A DNA stretch of 64,000 nt from Vreelandella profundi (GCF_019722725.1 NZ_CP077941.1:2914001-2978000); one strand, 5' to 3'; numbered from the stretch's first letter, positions 13,401 to 24,987 are shown. Program-made: numbers and translations. The notes: a model not told the origin generated them from the sequence alone.

Positions 13401-14356
13401 CTCATGGTCTCGTTATCTTCACGCAGGTAGTCCAGCAGCATCAGCAAATCATCGGGAAGATCCACCTGAAACGTTAAGCTTTCGCCACTTGCCGGGTGCT
13501 TGAAAATTAATTTGCGCGCATGCAAAGCCTGGCGGGGAAACTCGCGCAGGATTTCCTTCAAAGGCTCAGCGGCCCCAGGCGGCAGCTTGGCGCGGCCGCC
13601 GTACATTGGGTCTCCCACCAACGGATAGCGGGCATGCGCCATATGAACACGGATTTGGTGAGTACGCCCCGTTTCTAACTTGCAGCGAACGTGCGTGTGG
13701 GCGCGAAAACGCTCAACCACCCGAAAATGCGTGATGGCCTGCTTGCCCGCCGTCGTCACCGCCTGGCGCTTGCGATCTTTCGGATGACGGCCAATCGGCG
13801 CATCGATGGTACTGCCTGAGACCGGCTTACCAATCACCACCGCATCGTACTGGCGTGACACGCTGCGCGCCTGCATCTGATCAACCAGTGCAGTTTGCGC
13901 AGGCAGCGTCTTGGCCACCATCATCAACCCCGTGGTGTCTTTGTCTAGGCGGTGTACGATGCCTGCACGGGGCACTTGAGCAATGGCCGGGTGATGATAA
14001 AGCAGCGCATTGAGCAGCGTGCCATCAGGATTACCCGCGGCCGGATGCACCACCATGCCGGCGGCTTTATTAATCACCATCATGATGTCGTCTTCATAGA
14101 CGATATCCAGAGGGATATTCTGCGCTTCAAAGCGCGTATCTTCTTCAATGGTCGCCTGCAGCGCCAGCACTTCATAGCCATGCAGCTTGGCTTTCGGCTT
14201 GAACTGAGCGCCATCTACCGTTAATTCTCCGCTATTAATCCACGCTTTTAAGCGCTCGCGGGAATAATCGCTGAACAACTCAGCCGCCGCTTGGTCTAAA
14301 CGCGCACCGGCTAAAGAGGCGGGCACACGCTGCGTGTCTTCAACTATTCGAGACAT
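13397..14356 (-). CDS. rluD: 23S rRNA pseudouridine synthase RluD
   Basis: A 319-residue RsuA/RluA-family enzyme that makes pseudouridines in helix 69 of 23S rRNA. An N-terminal S4 RNA-binding domain (about residues 15-75, LDQAAAELFSDYSRERLKAWI) precedes the catalytic domain. That domain has GIVHRLDKDTTGLMMVAKT, where the Asp in HRLDKDT is the catalytic nucleophile. The C-terminal motif GRTHQIRVHMAH is intact. It lies upstream of pgeF with a 4-base overlap and is divergent from bamD, as in E. coli and Pseudomonas. Confidence 0.95.
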   Translation of the reverse strand: MSRIVEDTQRVPASLAGARLDQAAAELFSDYSRERLKAWINSGELTVDGAQFKPKAKLHGYEVLALQATIEEDTRFEAQNIPLDIVYEDDIMMVINKAAGMVVHPAAGNPDGTLLNALLYHHPAIAQVPRAGIVHRLDKDTTGLMMVAKTLPAQTALVDQMQARSVSRQYDAVVIGKPVSGSTIDAPIGRHPKDRKRQAVTTAGKQAITHFRVVERFRAHTHVRCKLETGRTHQIRVHMAHARYPLVGDPMYGGRAKLPPGAAEPLKEILREFPRQALHARKLIFKHPASGESLTFQVDLPDDLLMLLDYLREDNETMR

Positions 14357-14372
14357 GAAAAACCTCTTTAAA

Positions 14373-14410
14373 ACGCAAAAAACCTAGCCAGACGCAAAAA
14401 ACTTAGCTAA
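14373..14410. repeat. Tandem 19-nt duplication upstream of rluD
   Basis: Two imperfect copies of ACGCAAAAAACCTAGCCAG lie back to back (14373-14391 and 14392-14410), differing at a few positions. They fall 17-54 bases before the rluD start, in the untranslated leader. Confidence 0.6.
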
Positions 14411-14479
14411 AGCATGGCACTATTTCCAACAACGACACTCGGCGAAACGTCGCTAAGCCTGCGTTTTAGGCCGAGGTGT

Positions 14480-14508
14480 TTTATAGTGGGTGGACTGCGA
14501 CCTATACT
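14480..14508 (+). promoter_or_regulatory. Possible bamD promoter
   Basis: TTTATA and TATACT hexamers are separated by 17 bases, 57 bases before the bamD start, in the rluD/bamD divergent region. The -10 match is good and the -35 match is modest. Confidence 0.4.
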
Positions 14509-14564
14509 ATCACGGCCATCGCCGCTTTTTTGGTGATTGAGGCTTGTTTGCAACGAGGATGATG

Positions 14565-15380
14565 ATGCGCGTTTTTTCAGCTGCCAACCGCTTTGGTGCT
14601 CTAGCCCTAAGCCTTGCCCTGCTAGCGGGCTGTGCAAATAATGACACCAGCGATGAAGAGCCAGATGAATTTGCTGGGGTACAAGAACGCGAGCTGTATG
14701 AGCTTGCTCGTACGGCCCTAGACAGTAATCGCTACCCGATTGCGATAGAGCGTTTAGAAGCACTGGATACTCGCTATCCGTTTGGTGCGCATGCCGAGCA
14801 GGCACAGCTTGAGTTGATCTATGCCTACTACGAAAACAGCAACTGGGAAGAAGCGCGTGCAGCGGCTAGCCGCTTTATTCGCCTCCACCCCGACCACCCA
14901 CAGGTAGATTACGCCTACTATCTGCGCGGTCTTTCCGCGTGGCAAGCAGGGCGCTTCAGCTTAGAGCGTCTGCGTTTAATTGATATCTCAAAGCGTGACC
15001 TGGGCGCTTCACGGGATGCCTATAATGATTTCCGTGAACTGATTCAGCGCCACCCGCAAAGTGAATACGCGCCCGATGCTCAGCAGCGTATTGTTTACCT
15101 GCGTGAACTGATGGCACGGCACGAGCTACACGTCGCAGATTACTATCTACGCCGCGGGGCTTATTTAGCCGCCGTTGAGCGTGGCCGCTGGGTAATCGAA
15201 AACTACCCCGAATCCAGCGCCACTCGCGATGCCCTAGCCACCATGGTAGAAGGCTATCAAGGGCTGGATATGGATGATCGCGCCAGTGAAGTGCTCGCGG
15301 TGCTGCGTGAGAACGCGCCCGATCACGAACAGCTGCAGGGCAATCGTTTCGTGCCCAAGCACGTCAAAAAGAATGACTAA
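14565..15380 (+). CDS. bamD: Outer membrane protein assembly factor BamD (lipoprotein)
   Basis: A 271-residue lipoprotein of the BAM complex, which folds beta-barrels into the outer membrane. The signal peptide MRVFSAANRFGALALSLALLAGC ends in a lipobox (LLAGC); the Cys is the lipidation site. Five TPR-like repeats follow, including RYPFGAHAEQAQLELIYAYY. Three consecutive ATG codons occur; the third (14565) has the best spacing from the GAGG ribosome-binding site. It is divergent from rluD, the usual arrangement, and is followed by a terminator shared with nadE. Confidence 0.94.
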   Translation: MRVFSAANRFGALALSLALLAGCANNDTSDEEPDEFAGVQERELYELARTALDSNRYPIAIERLEALDTRYPFGAHAEQAQLELIYAYYENSNWEEARAAASRFIRLHPDHPQVDYAYYLRGLSAWQAGRFSLERLRLIDISKRDLGASRDAYNDFRELIQRHPQSEYAPDAQQRIVYLRELMARHELHVADYYLRRGAYLAAVERGRWVIENYPESSATRDALATMVEGYQGLDMDDRASEVLAVLRENAPDHEQLQGNRFVPKHVKKND

Positions 15381-15420
15381 CGAACCGTAACGGCTTCGTG
15401 AACGACGTTCCTTAAGAACT

Positions 15421-15447
15421 AAAAAACCACGCCGAGGCGTGGTTTTT
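15421..15447. terminator. Bidirectional terminator between bamD and nadE
   Basis: A perfect stem AAAAACCACGCC / GGCGTGGTTTTT around GA. The A and T flanks give a T run in either direction, so it can end both convergent genes. Confidence 0.9.
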
Positions 15448-15456
15448 GGGGTTTTC

Positions 15457-17097
15457 CTACTCGCCGGGCTGCCATCCATTCACAATCGGATAGCGACGGT
15501 CGCGGCCAAAGCCTCGCGGAGTGACGCGAACGCCAATAGGTGCCTGACGGCGCTTATACTCACAGCGATCGACGAGCTTAACGACTTTATACACATCTTC
15601 ATGATCGAACCCGGCGGCGATGATCGCTTCCGCGCTCATATCGCCTTCGATGTAGTTGACCAAAATAGCGTCAAGGACGTCGTAGTCCGGCAACGAGTCG
15701 CTGTCCTGCTGATCGGGCGCCAGCTCTGCGCTGGGTGGGCGCTCAATCACACGCTCAGGAATCGCCGGCGACTGGGTATTGCGCCAGCGAGCCAGACGAT
15801 ACACCCAGGTTTTATACACGTCTTTAATCGCGTTATAGCCACCCACCATATCACCGTAGAGCGTCGCGTAGCCCACCGCCATTTCGCTCTTGTTTCCGGT
15901 GGTCAGCACCATCAGGCCTTTCTTATTCGAAAGTGCCATTAGCAGCACGCCACGACAGCGCGACTGAAGATTTTCTTCCGTCGTATCCCGTTCGGTGCCT
16001 GCAAAGCTCTCCGCCAGCGTCCCCATAAACGCCTCGACCATGGGTTCAATCGGCAGAACTTCGTAGTGCACACCTAGTAAATTGGCCTGCTCGGCAGCGT
16101 CCTGCTTGGAGATGTCTGCCGTGTAGTGATAAGGCATCATCACCGCCTGTACCCGCTGAGGCCCTAGGGCATCGACCGCAATGGCCAGCGAGAGCGCGGA
16201 ATCAATGCCACCAGAAAGCCCCAGCACGACCCCGTCAAAACCACTCTTGTTGACATAATCGCGCAGTCCGGTGACCAGCGCGCAGTAAAGGCTCTCTTCG
16301 GGTGCAGCTTCAGGGTCAATCTCACCCGGCTGAGGCTCCCATACCGTGGCACTGGTTTGTAAAAACTGAATCGGCATCAAGCCAGCCTGCCAATACGGCG
16401 CTAACACCTGCAGTTCGCCGCTGGCGTTAACGCAGCAGGAGCCGCCATCAAAGACGAGCTCGTCCTGGCCGCCAATGGTATTCACATACACAATCGGGCG
16501 TTTAACGTCTTGGGCGTGCTGCTCCAATAAGCGCAGCCGTTCGGCGGGCTTGTCCTGGTGGTAAGGCGAGGCATTCAGCGTAATCAGCACTTCAGCACCC
16601 GCCTGGGTCGTGGCCTTGACCGGCGCACCATCCCACAAGTCTTCGCAGATCAAGATGCCTAATCGGGCGCCCTTATGCTGATATACCAGCGGCTGTGTGC
16701 CGGGCGTGAAATAGCGCTGCTCGTCAAACACCTGATAGTTAGGCAACGCCTGTTTGGCGTACTCGGCTTCCCACTGCCCGTTGTAAAGCAACCCAGCCAG
16801 GTTATAACACTGCCCTTCGCGTACGCCTGGGTAGCCGATAATCACCAGCACATCGCGGGAGATTTTCGACGCCATCAAAGCGCGGGCTTCGCGCAGGCGT
16901 GTTTCCATTGAGGGGCGCAGCAGCAAATCTTCCGGCGGATAGCCCGACAAAAAAAGCTCCGGAAAGACCACAATATCCGCCCCATGTTCAATTCGCGCTT
17001 CGCGCACGGCTTCAATTGCACGCGCGGCGTTGCCGGGAATATCCCCGACCAGAGGATCGAGTTGGGCCATTACCAGCGTTAAGTCTTGCATGGGCAT
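15457..17097 (-). CDS. nadE: Glutamine-dependent NAD+ synthase
   Basis: A 546-residue two-domain enzyme for the last step of NAD synthesis: deamido-NAD + Gln + ATP to NAD. The N-terminal nitrilase-type glutaminase domain (1-260) has FPELFLSGYPPEDLLL and LGILICEDLWDG, the latter carrying the active-site Cys. The C-terminal synthase domain has the ATP-pyrophosphatase loop LGLSGGIDSALSLAIA. The start at 17097 is chosen because AAGAGA lies five bases upstream; another ATG is two codons on. It converges with bamD. E. coli instead has a short ammonia-dependent form, so this is the long bacterial type. Confidence 0.94.
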   Translation of the reverse strand: MPMQDLTLVMAQLDPLVGDIPGNAARAIEAVREARIEHGADIVVFPELFLSGYPPEDLLLRPSMETRLREARALMASKISRDVLVIIGYPGVREGQCYNLAGLLYNGQWEAEYAKQALPNYQVFDEQRYFTPGTQPLVYQHKGARLGILICEDLWDGAPVKATTQAGAEVLITLNASPYHQDKPAERLRLLEQHAQDVKRPIVYVNTIGGQDELVFDGGSCCVNASGELQVLAPYWQAGLMPIQFLQTSATVWEPQPGEIDPEAAPEESLYCALVTGLRDYVNKSGFDGVVLGLSGGIDSALSLAIAVDALGPQRVQAVMMPYHYTADISKQDAAEQANLLGVHYEVLPIEPMVEAFMGTLAESFAGTERDTTEENLQSRCRGVLLMALSNKKGLMVLTTGNKSEMAVGYATLYGDMVGGYNAIKDVYKTWVYRLARWRNTQSPAIPERVIERPPSAELAPDQQDSDSLPDYDVLDAILVNYIEGDMSAEAIIAAGFDHEDVYKVVKLVDRCEYKRRQAPIGVRVTPRGFGRDRRYPIVNGWQPGE

Positions 17098-17226
17098 CAA
17101 AATCTCTTGAGAATCTTAAGAATAGGGTTGCACCGTCATACGGCATTGTCCCGCAAGGGCCGCCAGCTAGCAAAGGCCGCGCGACACACTCACCACTTCT
17201 ATCCCTGCTTCGGGAGACACAAAAGG

Positions 17227-17499
17227 ATGAACCTCTTGATCATTCGGCTGATTATCTTCGCCGTACTATTCTATGTCGGTTTAAAGCTTTACGGCCTCTA
17301 CCGCCAACGCAAACTCGACCATCAGACGCAGAACAACAAAATCAACCGCCATGAAGGTGGCGAAATGGTGCGCTGCCGCTGGTGCGAAGTCCACGTTCCC
17401 GAACAAGAAGCGCTACGAGACCAAGAGCAGTGGTTCTGTTCCAGCGCCCATCGCGACCGTTTTTTGCAAGAGCAGCAAAATAAAGACGGCACGCCTTAA
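17227..17499 (+). CDS. PP0621-family small membrane-anchored protein with Cys motif
   Basis: A 90-residue protein with one N-terminal membrane segment (LLIIRLIIFAVLFYVGLKLYG), a polar linker, and a C-terminal CRWCEVHVP...WFCSSAHRDRF pattern that looks like a small zinc-binding site (three Cys, one or two His). This matches the uncharacterised PP0621 family of Pseudomonas. The function is unknown. The start codon follows AAAAGG, and the frame upstream encodes arginine/histidine-rich sequence unlikely to be real. Its TAA overlaps the TAA of the convergent thiO (shared TTAA). Confidence 0.75.
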   Translation: MNLLIIRLIIFAVLFYVGLKLYGLYRQRKLDHQTQNNKINRHEGGEMVRCRWCEVHVPEQEALRDQEQWFCSSAHRDRFLQEQQNKDGTP

Positions 17500-18599
17500 A
17501 TCGCGGCCAGCCGTGCGGGCGTAAGCTGATAAGGCGCCGGGTCTACCAGCGGCGTGCGGCCTAGCAGCTGGTCAACGAGTAAATGGGTCGAGGCCGGCGC
17601 TAACACTAACCCATTGCGATAGTGCCCGGCATTGACGAACACGTTAGGCCGCTCAGGCAGTGCGCCAATAAAAGGGACGCCATCAGGGGAGCCCGGACGT
17701 AACCCGGCCCACTGATTCGCCACTGGGCAATTTGCCAAGGCGGGCACGATGGCCTCTGCGCTCTGCTTTAATGAGGCGAGCGCCGCCTCGTCGGTGGTCT
17801 TATCAAAACCTGCCTCTTCCAGGGTCGAGCCCACTAGCAGCAGGCCGTCTGCGCGCGGAATGATGTAGCGGCCGTCTTTTAATACCACGCGCTGCACCAA
17901 GCCTTTCGGGGCTTGATAAGCGATCATCTGCCCTTTCACCGGCCTTACCGGTAGCCGAACCTCTAGCTGCGCTAACAGCTGAGCGGCCCAGGCACCGCCG
18001 CACACCACAATGCGCTCAGCCTTCAGCGGCCCCTGAGAAGAGACAATGCCATCTACCTTGCCATTGCTATCACTAAACCCACTGACATCACACTGCTCGC
18101 GCAGCGTGACATTAGGTATCGCTGCCAGCCGGGCTTTCAGCGCTTTAGCTAGGCGTGGGTTGCGCACGCTGCCCAGCGTCGGCATCCATAGGGCGCTGTC
18201 AGCTGCCATCGCCACGTCTGGTTCTTTATCGCGGACAAAGTCTTTTTCCACTCGCTCAAGAGGCTTGCCCAGCTGGCGCGACCAGCGCAGCGCGTCCTCA
18301 GCATCGTCCACGTTCAGATACAGCAGCCCTTTTTGGCGATACTCAGGATCAATACCGGTTTCTTCCAACAGCCGCAGCGCTAAAGAGGGATAAACGCCTT
18401 CAGACCAGCGTGACAGCTGCGACACCGCCGCGGCGTAGCGCCATGGATAAAGCGGCGACACAATGCCACCACCGGCCCATGAAGCCTCTTTCCCGCACTC
18501 GCCGCGTTCAACCAGCGTTACTTGCTGGCCAGCGTCGGCTAATTGCAACGCCGTCATCATACCGATGACGCCGCCACCAATAATTAAGAAATCGCTCAC
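17496..18599 (-). CDS. thiO: Glycine oxidase ThiO
   Basis: A 367-residue FAD-dependent amine oxidase of the DAO family. It supplies iminoglycine for the thiazole ring of thiamine. The N-terminal dinucleotide-binding motif is FLIIGGGVIGMMTALQLADAG, followed by GKEASWAGGGIVSPLYPWRY, typical of ThiO. The C-terminal NAGHYRNGLVLAPAS is conserved. The start codon is GTG with only a weak GGA upstream. It is divergent from the FimT-like gene. The thiO-fimT pairing is also found in Pseudomonas. A general D-amino acid dehydrogenase is the alternative. Confidence 0.88.
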   Translation of the reverse strand: MSDFLIIGGGVIGMMTALQLADAGQQVTLVERGECGKEASWAGGGIVSPLYPWRYAAAVSQLSRWSEGVYPSLALRLLEETGIDPEYRQKGLLYLNVDDAEDALRWSRQLGKPLERVEKDFVRDKEPDVAMAADSALWMPTLGSVRNPRLAKALKARLAAIPNVTLREQCDVSGFSDSNGKVDGIVSSQGPLKAERIVVCGGAWAAQLLAQLEVRLPVRPVKGQMIAYQAPKGLVQRVVLKDGRYIIPRADGLLLVGSTLEEAGFDKTTDEAALASLKQSAEAIVPALANCPVANQWAGLRPGSPDGVPFIGALPERPNVFVNAGHYRNGLVLAPASTHLLVDQLLGRTPLVDPAPYQLTPARLAAI

Positions 18600-18733
18600 A
18601 AAAATGTCCGTTTTAGCTTACATAAAAAATGCTCAGCGACGTCTAGTGTGACCTATGAGCTTAAGAGATTCGCTGCTGGCAACGGACAATGAGCATAGCG
18701 CGGGCATTAACAGGGTCAAGTGGGGAGGTGGCG

Positions 18734-19270
18734 ATGAGCGACAGCAAGATCAAAAAAAACACCTCGTTTGAAGGTGGATTTACGCTGCTAGAGCTTCTCG
18801 TCACACTACTGTTGGTGGGTATTATTAGCGTCTGGGGAGTGCCGCGCTTTCAAGCACTGGGCGAACGGTCCGCACAAGCAAGCGAGGTTAATCGTCTGCA
18901 GAGTGCGTTTTCGTTAGCGCGTAATACCGCGATTAACCAACGCAGCCATATCACCGTTTGCCCGACGGCTGGCGACCGCAGCGCCTGTAATAACGATTGG
19001 GCCGGTGAGCTAATAATCGTGCGTGGGAGTGACACCGATGGCATACAAGCTCAAGATATCCTGCGCATTATTCCTCTTCAGCAGAACACACAGGTTGCTT
19101 ACAGCCGCGGCTGGTCGCGTATACGCTACGACCCGATGGGCTCTACCAGCGGCTTCAACGGCAGCTTTACCGTATGTGCCGGCCATCGCGCCGAAGGTAC
19201 TCAGGGTCAAAAGCTGGTGCTCAGCCAACTGGGGCGGCTGAGAGTTGATGAAGCGCCTATCGATTGCTAG
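18734..19270 (+). CDS. GspH/FimT-family pseudopilin
   Basis: A 178-residue minor pilin-like protein. The type III leader SFEGG|FTLLELLVTLLL is cleaved by PilD before Phe, and a hydrophobic helix of about 20 residues follows. The globular part has two Cys in TVCPTAGDRSACNND, and further Cys near the C-terminus. The start at 18734 follows GGGGAGG at ideal spacing; an in-frame ATG at 18689 lacks this. It stands alone, far from the pilVWXE genes at 57.5-59.3 kb. It probably primes or terminates type IV pilus assembly; its exact role (FimT or FimU) cannot be settled. Confidence 0.85.
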   Translation: MSDSKIKKNTSFEGGFTLLELLVTLLLVGIISVWGVPRFQALGERSAQASEVNRLQSAFSLARNTAINQRSHITVCPTAGDRSACNNDWAGELIIVRGSDTDGIQAQDILRIIPLQQNTQVAYSRGWSRIRYDPMGSTSGFNGSFTVCAGHRAEGTQGQKLVLSQLGRLRVDEAPIDC

Positions 19271-19293
19271 ACGCTTCATCATGTAGGCAAAGA

Positions 19294-20304
<1,011 letters not shown>

Positions 20305-20393
20305 CTACCCAAACAATTTGGCAGAGAGTCTGCCTGAAATGGCGTCAAGTACAAGCTATTGCAAGGTTTGTCCTAGGCTATTGGCGAATAAAC

Positions 20394-20421
20394 CTTGAAA
20401 GCCACTGTGCAAACACCCATG
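20394..20421 (+). promoter_or_regulatory. Possible sigma32-type promoter upstream of acnA
   Basis: CTTGAA (20394-20399) and ACCCATGT (20414-20421), close to the RpoH consensus halves, lie 86-113 bases before the acnA start. The pattern resembles the clpB promoter in this window. A TATTAT sequence at 20422 could serve sigma70 instead, but no good -35 fits it. Confidence 0.35.
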
Positions 20422-20506
20422 TATTATTACTACGGTAAGCCATACTATAAAGAAAGACCGTGACCGTCACGTTGAGCTAAACGCTCAGCAACAAGAGGAG
20501 AATGGC

Positions 20507-23239
20507 ATGAGCAAGATACCTGATACGCTAAGTACCTTAGAGGTTGGCAACACCACGTATCACTACTACAGCCTCCCCCAAGCGGCCGGAGCGCTCGGCA
20601 ATATTGACCGGCTGCCCAAAACGCTCAAAATTCTACTCGAAAACCAGCTGCGCTTCGCCGACGACGAGAGCGTAGCCGAAGAAGACATGCAGGCCTTGGT
20701 CGACTGGCAGACCGAAGGCAGATCTAGCCGCGAAATAGGTTACCGCCCCGCGCGCGTATTAATGCAGGACTTTACCGGCGTGCCCGGCGTGGTGGATTTA
20801 GCCTCCATGCGCGCCGCCGTAGAAAGCCTTAACGAAGACCCTTCGAAGATCAATCCGCTGACCCCTGTCGACCTGGTCATTGATCACTCAGTGATGGTCG
20901 ATAATTTCGGCAACGCTGCCGCATTTCAAGAAAACGTCGATATTGAAATGCAGCGTAACCGCGAACGCTATGAGTTTTTGCGCTGGGGCCAGCAGGCCTT
21001 TGACAACTTCCGCGTTGTGCCACCCGGCACTGGCATTTGCCATCAGGTGAACCTGGAGTACTTGGGCAAAACCGTATGGACCAAAGAAGAGGACGGTAAG
21101 TCCTTTGCTTACCCTGACACGCTGGTGGGCACTGACTCACACACCACGATGATTAACGGCCTGGGCGTGCTTGGCTGGGGCGTGGGCGGCATTGAAGCCG
21201 AAGCAGCCATGCTCGGCCAGCCGGTGTCGATGCTGATACCCGAAGTGATTGGCTTCAAGCTGACCGGCAAGATGCGCGAAGGCATTACCGCCACCGATTT
21301 GGTGCTGACGGTCACTGAAATGCTGCGTAAAAAAGGCGTAGTGGGTAAATTTGTTGAGTTCTACGGCGACGGCTTGAAAGACCTGCCGCTGGCCGATCGT
21401 GCCACTATCGCCAATATGGCACCTGAGTACGGCGCTACCTGCGGGTTCTTCCCGGTCGATGATGAAACGCTGAACTATTTGCGCCTAACCGGACGCGAAG
21501 ATGACCAGGTTGCGCTCGTCGAGGCTTACAGCAAAGCCCAGGGCCTATGGCGCGAGCCTAACGATGAGCCGATCTTCACCGATGCCCTGCAGTTAGATAT
21601 GACAGAGGTAGTCGCTAGCCTTGCCGGCCCCAAACGCCCTCAGGATCGCGTGGCGCTACAAGACATGGCGTCGGCCTTTGGTAAGTTCATGCAGGAAGAT
21701 ACGAAGGCAAACGCTACAGAGAAGGGCAAGTTCTCTTCTGAAGGTGGCCAAACCGCCGTGGGCGTAGAGCGCAGCTTCAAAGATGACACCAGCCAAGCCG
21801 TTAAGCTGAATGATCGCGACTTCAGCCTTGACCCTGGCGCGGTGGTCATTGCAGCCATTACGTCGTGCACGAACACTTCAAACCCCAGCGTTATGATGGC
21901 GGCGGGGCTGCTGGCACGTAAGGCTCGCGAAAAAGGATTAACCACCCAGCCATGGGTGAAAACCTCACTGGCACCGGGCTCTAAAGTAGTCACCGACTAC
22001 CTAGCAGCCGCGGGCTTAAATGAGGACTTGGACGCTCTGGGCTTTAACCTGGTTGGCTACGGATGCACGACCTGTATCGGCAACTCTGGCCCTCTTGCCG
22101 ATGAGATTGAGCAGGCGATTAACACCGGCGACCTTGCTGTCGCGTCGGTGCTTTCCGGCAACCGTAACTTCGAAGGCCGCGTTCACCCGCTGGTCAAAAC
22201 TAACTGGCTCGCATCGCCCCCCCTGGTGGTGGCCTATGCGCTGGCCGGTAACGTACAGCGCGACCTGACCAAGGAACCGCTAGGCCAAGATAGCAATGGT
22301 GAGCCCGTCTATCTCAAAGACATTTGGCCGACGCAGGCTGAGATTGCCACTGCCGTCGAGAAGGTCAACACCGATATGTTCCGTAAAGAATACGGTGCGG
22401 TGTTTGAGGGCGATGATGTCTGGAAAGCGATCAGCGTTTCGAAAAGCAAGGTCTATCAGTGGCCTGAATCCACCTACATTCAGCACCCGCCGTTCTTTGA
22501 AGGCATGGGTCGCGAACCCGATGCCATTGACGATGTGCACAGTGCCCGCGTGCTGGCGATGCTGGGTGACTCGGTGACCACCGACCATATTTCCCCCGCA
22601 GGCGCCATCAAGCCCGACAGCCCTGCAGGCCGCTACTTGCAAGAAAACGGCGTTAAGCCGGTCGACTTCAACTCTTACGGCTCACGCCGTGGTAACCATG
22701 AAGTCATGATGCGCGGCACTTTCGCTAACGTGCGTATCAAAAACGAGATGCTTGATGGCGTCGTTGGTGGTGAAACCCGCCACGTGCCTAGCGGCGAGCA
22801 GATGGCTATTTACGATGCGGCCATGAAGTACAAAGAGGAAGGTAAACCGCTGGTCGTGATTGCCGGTAAAGAGTACGGCACCGGCTCCTCGCGAGACTGG
22901 GCAGCCAAGGGTACGCGTCTGCTGGGCGTGCGCGCCGTGATTGCTGAATCCTTCGAGCGTATTCACCGCTCCAACCTAATCGGCATGGGCGTTGTGCCGC
23001 TGCAGTTTGCGGAAGGCGAAAGCCGTCAAACGCTAAAATTGACCGGCGACGAAGAGATTTCGATTGCGGGTTTAAGCGATCTAACGCCGGGCGGCACGGT
23101 GAAGGTAGTCATCAAAACTGCCGATGGGGAACGCACCGTTGATGCCAAGTGCCGAATTGATACGGTCAACGAGCTGGCTTACTACCGCCACGGTGGTATC
23201 CTTCACTACGTGCTGCGCAAGATGATCGGCGCAGCCTAA
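20507..23239 (+). CDS. acnA: Aconitate hydratase A
   Basis: A 910-residue monomeric [4Fe-4S] enzyme that isomerises citrate to isocitrate in the TCA cycle. Cluster ligands are visible: Cys454 in SCTNTSNPS, and Cys520 and Cys523 in [10 protein letters not shown]. The substrate motifs [11 protein letters not shown] and the swivelling C-terminal domain with [10 protein letters not shown] are intact. AAGAGGAG lies six bases before the ATG. Length matches the AcnA/IRP group rather than AcnB. It is followed by a strong terminator and faces the malic enzyme gene. Confidence 0.97.
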   Translation: MSKIPDTLSTLEVGNTTYHYYSLPQAAGALGNIDRLPKTLKILLENQLRFADDESVAEEDMQALVDWQTEGRSSREIGYRPARVLMQDFTGVPGVVDLASMRAAVESLNEDPSKINPLTPVDLVIDHSVMVDNFGNAAAFQENVDIEMQRNRERYEFLRWGQQAFDNFRVVPPGTGICHQVNLEYLGKTVWTKEEDGKSFAYPDTLVGTDSHTTMINGLGVLGWGVGGIEAEAAMLGQPVSMLIPEVIGFKLTGKMREGITATDLVLTVTEMLRKKGVVGKFVEFYGDGLKDLPLADRATIANMAPEYGATCGFFPVDDETLNYLRLTGREDDQVALVEAYSKAQGLWREPNDEPIFTDALQLDMTEVVASLAGPKRPQDRVALQDMASAFGKFMQEDTKANATEKGKFSSEGGQTAVGVERSFKDDTSQAVKLNDRDFSLDPGAVVIAAITSCTNTSNPSVMMAAGLLARKAREKGLTTQPWVKTSLAPGSKVVTDYLAAAGLNEDLDALGFNLVGYGCTTCIGNSGPLADEIEQAINTGDLAVASVLSGNRNFEGRVHPLVKTNWLASPPLVVAYALAGNVQRDLTKEPLGQDSNGEPVYLKDIWPTQAEIATAVEKVNTDMFRKEYGAVFEGDDVWKAISVSKSKVYQWPESTYIQHPPFFEGMGREPDAIDDVHSARVLAMLGDSVTTDHISPAGAIKPDSPAGRYLQENGVKPVDFNSYGSRRGNHEVMMRGTFANVRIKNEMLDGVVGGETRHVPSGEQMAIYDAAMKYKEEGKPLVVIAGKEYGTGSSRDWAAKGTRLLGVRAVIAESFERIHRSNLIGMGVVPLQFAEGESRQTLKLTGDEEISIAGLSDLTPGGTVKVVIKTADGERTVDAKCRIDTVNELAYYRHGGILHYVLRKMIGAA

Positions 23240-23264
23240 AGGTAAAACCTACCAATGCTTGCAT

Positions 23265-23292
23265 GCCCCCACCTCGGTGGGGGCTTTTTTTT
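23265..23292 (+). terminator. Terminator after acnA
   Basis: GCCCCCACC and GGTGGGGGC arms around TC/TCG are followed by eight T, 26 bases past the acnA stop. Confidence 0.93.
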
Positions 23293-23307
23293 GCCTTAAA
23301 CCTGCGT

Positions 23308-24987
23308 TTAGAAAGCCCGGCGGCGGTAAGTGCGATAATCCGGCGACCAGGATGCCTTATCAATCAGTTCCCGCAGGGTTGTGCCGCTAGTTTTTAACGC
23401 CACACCATCATGCTGCGCCTGAGCAGCCACCTCAAAGGCAATCGACTTACTGATCTCACGAATGCGCGACAGCGGCGGTAACAGCGCACCCTTGCCATCT
23501 TTCACCAGCGGCGCTTCGCGAGCCAGTGCCCGCGAAGCGCTCATCAGCATTTCATCCGTGATGCGAGTGGCACTCGCCGCAATAACGCCCAGCCCAATGC
23601 CAGGGAAGATATAGGCATTGTTGCACTGGGCAATCGCATAGGTACGGCCGTTATAAACAACCGGTGCAAAAGGGCTGCCGGTAGCGACTAGCGCCTGCCC
23701 ATCAGTCCAGCGGATGACATCTTCCGGTACGGCTTCAGCCTGCGAGGTGGGGTTCGAAAGTGGCATGATCACCGGGTGCTCGCAGCCCGCGTGCATCGTG
23801 CGTACAACCTGCTCGGTGAAAATACCGCGCTGACCGCATACGCCAATCAATACGGTTGGTTTGATTTGCGCAATGGTCTCTTCCAGACCTTGGCCATTCC
23901 AATGCGCCACTAGCGTGGCGTCATGGGCTAAGCGGCGCTGAAAATCCCGCTGCCAAGCTTGGTCGTTGGTCATCAGGCCATCGCGATCAACAATATAAAT
24001 ACGCGCCCGCGCTTCGCTTTCGGTCAAGCCTTCGGCTTCCATCGCGACAACGACCTGTTCAGCAATACCGCAACCCGCTGAACCACCGCCAACAAATACC
24101 ACTCGCTGCTGAGCAATGGTTTCTTCACGGGCCTGGCAGGCGGCCATTAAGGTGCCGACCACAACCGAAGCCGTGCCTTGAACGTCATCATTGAAGCAGC
24201 ACAGCTCATCGCGATAGCGCTCTAAAAGCGGCACTGCATTGGCCTGAGCAAAATCTTCAAACTGTAACAAGACGTTAGGCCAACGGCGCTTCACGGCGGC
24301 AATAAACTCTGCCATAAAGGCGTCATATTCTTCTTGCCCTACCCGCTCGTGGCGCCACCCCATGTACATAGGGTCATCCAACAGTGCTTTGTTGTTGGTG
24401 CCCACATCAATCATGATCGGCAGCGTATAGGCGGGGCTGATGCCGCCACAGGCGGTATACAGCGCCAGTTTACCAATCGGGATGCCCATCCCACCGATTC
24501 CCTGATCGCCCAGGCCTAGAATCCGCTCGCCGTCCGTGACCACGATGACTTTAACGTTATCTTTGGTCGCGCTGCGTAGGATGTCATCCATATGCTCGCG
24601 GTCAGGGTAGCTAATAAACAGGCCCCGGTGATTACGATAAATATTAGAGAATTCCTGACACGCCTGCCCCACCGTCGGGGTATAGATAATCGGCAGCATC
24701 TCTTCAAGGTGCTGGGAAACCATACGGAAATAGAGCGTCTCGTTATCGTCTTGAATAGCGCGCAGATGAATGTGCTTCTCAAGATCGCTATGGCACTGCT
24801 GGTACTGGCGATAGACGCGCGCTAGCTGATCCTCAATGGTTTCTACTTTCTGAGGCAGCAAACCAATCAGGTTAAACGCCAAGCGCTCCTGCTGAGTAAA
24901 CGCACTGCCTTTGTTCAATAGCGGCATTTCGAGCAAAGAAGGACCGGCGTAAGGAAGGTATAAGGGGCGTTTACTCTGGGTAGTCAT
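23308..24987 (-). CDS. maeA: NAD-dependent malic enzyme
   Basis: A 559-residue enzyme that decarboxylates malate to pyruvate with NAD reduction. The N-terminal malic domain has the family motif [44 protein letters not shown] binds malate and metal. The C-terminal NAD domain has [14 protein letters not shown]. Its length fits the large SfcA/MaeA class, not the shorter or MaeB-fused forms. The start at 24987 (MTTQSK) has AAAGAGAG upstream; a GTG two codons earlier is less likely. It converges with acnA, another enzyme of the same carbon pathways. Confidence 0.94.
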   Translation of the reverse strand: MTTQSKRPLYLPYAGPSLLEMPLLNKGSAFTQQERLAFNLIGLLPQKVETIEDQLARVYRQYQQCHSDLEKHIHLRAIQDDNETLYFRMVSQHLEEMLPIIYTPTVGQACQEFSNIYRNHRGLFISYPDREHMDDILRSATKDNVKVIVVTDGERILGLGDQGIGGMGIPIGKLALYTACGGISPAYTLPIMIDVGTNNKALLDDPMYMGWRHERVGQEEYDAFMAEFIAAVKRRWPNVLLQFEDFAQANAVPLLERYRDELCCFNDDVQGTASVVVGTLMAACQAREETIAQQRVVFVGGGSAGCGIAEQVVVAMEAEGLTESEARARIYIVDRDGLMTNDQAWQRDFQRRLAHDATLVAHWNGQGLEETIAQIKPTVLIGVCGQRGIFTEQVVRTMHAGCEHPVIMPLSNPTSQAEAVPEDVIRWTDGQALVATGSPFAPVVYNGRTYAIAQCNNAYIFPGIGLGVIAASATRITDEMLMSASRALAREAPLVKDGKGALLPPLSRIREISKSIAFEVAAQAQHDGVALKTSGTTLRELIDKASWSPDYRTYRRRAF

